Shown: positions 63,134-64,000 of the stretch, piece by piece
Layout of the letters: every line of letters starts with the position of its first letter
Numbering within the stretch: position 1 is the first letter of the stretch
DNA from: Pelorhabdus rhamnosifermentans
Lineage (GTDB): Bacteria > Bacillota > Negativicutes > UMGS1260
DNA: 64,000 nucleotides
Direction of reading: 5' to 3'
Assembly: GCF_018835585.1 (NCBI RefSeq)
Contig: NZ_JAHGVE010000016.1
Span: forward strand, 45,225 to 109,224
Notes under the pieces: model-generated
Told to the model about the DNA's origin: nothing
Databases searched by the model: none
The model's input: the letters and a program-made list of their open reading frames with translations, nothing else
Position numbers and translations under genes: made by a program

Positions 63134-63916
63134 TTATTTTCCTGTAAAAACAGGTTTGCGTTTCTCAACGAAAGCTGTCATACCTTCTTTTTGGTCTTCT
63201 GTAGCAAAACACAAGCCAAAAACTTCTGATTCATAAGCTGAACCTGAAGCAAGATCAACATCTAATCCTTCATTGATCGCAGCCTTGCAAAGCTGAACAG
63301 CCGTAGAACTCTTAGACATTATTTTCTTCGCTAATTTCTGCGCTGCTTCCATTAATTCAGCCGCAGGAACGACCTTATTAGCGAGTCCAATGCGATAGGC
63401 TTCTTGTGCATCAATATTACTTGCCGTATAAATAAGTTCTTTGGCAATGCCCTTACCAACTAAACGCGGCAAACGCTGTGTTCCAGCAAAACCAGGTGTA
63501 ATACCAAGACCTACTTCAGGCTGCCCAAAGAGAGCCGAATCCGCTGCAATGCGAATATCGCAGGCCATGGCTAATTCACAGCCACCACCTAAAGCAAAAC
63601 CATTAACAGCCGCAATAACTGGTTGTGGCAATTTTTCGATTTTATCAAAGACTTCATGGCCAAGTTTTCCCCACTTGCGACCTTCAATAGCAGACATTTT
63701 CTGCATTTCCGTAATATCCGCACCAGCAACAAACGACTTATTCCCGCTGCCTGTAATAATCACGACTTTCACTGCCTCGTCAGCAGCGATTTTCGGTAAT
63801 AAATCAGTGAAATCAGCCATAACTGCACCATTGAGTGCATTTAAAGCCTTCGGGCGATTAATTGTAATCGTACCGATCCCATCTTCAACACCATATAATA
63901 GTGTGCTGTATTCCAT
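63134..63916 (-). CDS. crt: Crotonase / short-chain enoyl-CoA hydratase
   Basis: A 260-aa enoyl-CoA hydratase-family protein. The oxyanion and acid/base residues lie in GALGGGCELAMACD-type sequence (FALGGGCELAMACDIRIA) and GQPEVGLGITPG with both active-site glutamates. It hydrates crotonyl-CoA to 3-hydroxybutyryl-CoA or the reverse. Just upstream lies a 3-hydroxybutyryl-CoA dehydrogenase gene, so a butyrate-type or beta-oxidation module is likely. The start ATG at 63916 follows AAGGAG by 8 bases; a GTG at 63925 is in frame. Confidence 0.92.
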   Translation of the reverse strand: MEYSTLLYGVEDGIGTITINRPKALNALNGAVMADFTDLLPKIAADEAVKVVIITGSGNKSFVAGADITEMQKMSAIEGRKWGKLGHEVFDKIEKLPQPVIAAVNGFALGGGCELAMACDIRIAADSALFGQPEVGLGITPGFAGTQRLPRLVGKGIAKELIYTASNIDAQEAYRIGLANKVVPAAELMEAAQKLAKKIMSKSSTAVQLCKAAINEGLDVDLASGSAYESEVFGLCFATEDQKEGMTAFVEKRKPVFTGK

Positions 63917-63951
63917 TTTTTTCACTCCTTCATTTGAAAAATCATCAAAGC

Positions 63952-64000
63952 TTATTTATTGTAGTCGTAAAAACCTTTACCTGTTTTACGGCCAAGATAG
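63952..64000 (-). CDS. hbd: 3-hydroxybutyryl-CoA dehydrogenase, C-terminal end (partial)
   Basis: Only the last 15 codons are inside the window. They read LGRKTGKGFYDYNK followed by a stop, the typical end of 3-hydroxyacyl-CoA dehydrogenases (GRKTGKGFYDY). It lies 35 bases upstream of the crotonase gene in the same direction. Confidence 0.85.
   Translation of the reverse strand, partial: YLGRKTGKGFYDYNK

Noticed and set aside
1..64000. CRISPR arrays, rRNA genes, insertion sequences and prophage genes
   Set aside because: No regularly spaced repeats, rRNA sequence, transposase or phage structural genes were seen.

Overview
The window looks like a chromosomal segment of an anaerobic, low-to-medium G+C Firmicute, most likely a Negativicute (Sporomusaceae-like). 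This rests on gene content: a pyrB-pyrC-carA-carB-pyrK-pyrD-pyrF-pyrE operon with a PyrR-type leader, the polA-mutM-coaE-slt order, paired DUF445 membrane proteins, a butyrate-type crotonase/hydroxyacyl-CoA dehydrogenase pair and strong AGGAGG-type ribosome binding sites. The species cannot be fixed from the sequence alone. Most genes lie on the minus strand.

Layout. (1) 1-1.2 kb: the N-terminus of an ABC-transporter binding protein and a ModA/WtpA-like binding protein without a signal peptide. (2) 1.4-5.0 kb: an accessory island with three toxin-antitoxin pairs (MntA-HepT, AbrB-RelE/ParE, HicAB), decayed hicB and methyltransferase tails, and a structured intergenic region with two facing promoters. 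(3) 5.2-5.4 kb: tRNA-Asp, -Gly and -Trp. (4) 5.5-15.3 kb: the complete UMP biosynthesis operon, with its own promoter and PyrR attenuator. (5) 15.3-19.3 kb: an amino-acid permease, a secreted NlpC/P60 hydrolase, a 52-aa protein and two tRNA-Leu genes. (6) 19.3-28.9 kb: slt, coaE, mutM, polA, an L,D-transpeptidase, a soluble histidine kinase, a Crp/Fnr regulator and DUF445 genes. (7) 29-34.1 kb: a second DUF445 gene, a CAP-domain protein, a PHP phosphatase and a cation antiporter behind a yybP-ykoY (Mn2+) riboswitch.

(8) 34.3-54.1 kb is the most interesting part: a near-complete anaerobic allantoin pathway. Allantoinase (two copies), AllC, AllE and AllD take allantoin to oxalurate; PucG offers a second route from ureidoglycine. 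AllF, AllG and AllH (FdrA, DUF1116, DUF2877) are the oxamate carbamoyltransferase, and carbamate kinase recovers ATP from carbamoyl phosphate. An NCS1 permease probably brings allantoin in, and a divergent PucR-type regulator flanks the cluster. Three further genes suggest a way to deal with oxamate: a lactate-permease homologue between allG and allE, a 51-aa two-helix membrane protein right behind it, and a secreted gamma-glutamyltransferase-family enzyme with an oxamate-amidohydrolase-like active-site sequence.

(9) 54.6-64 kb: tRNA-Leu, a YgjP-like metallopeptidase, a SIMPL protein, a trio of poorly characterised genes, an acyltransferase-3 protein, a 446-aa unknown protein, pyruvate kinase, a DUF2007-like protein, crotonase and the 3' end of a 3-hydroxybutyryl-CoA dehydrogenase.
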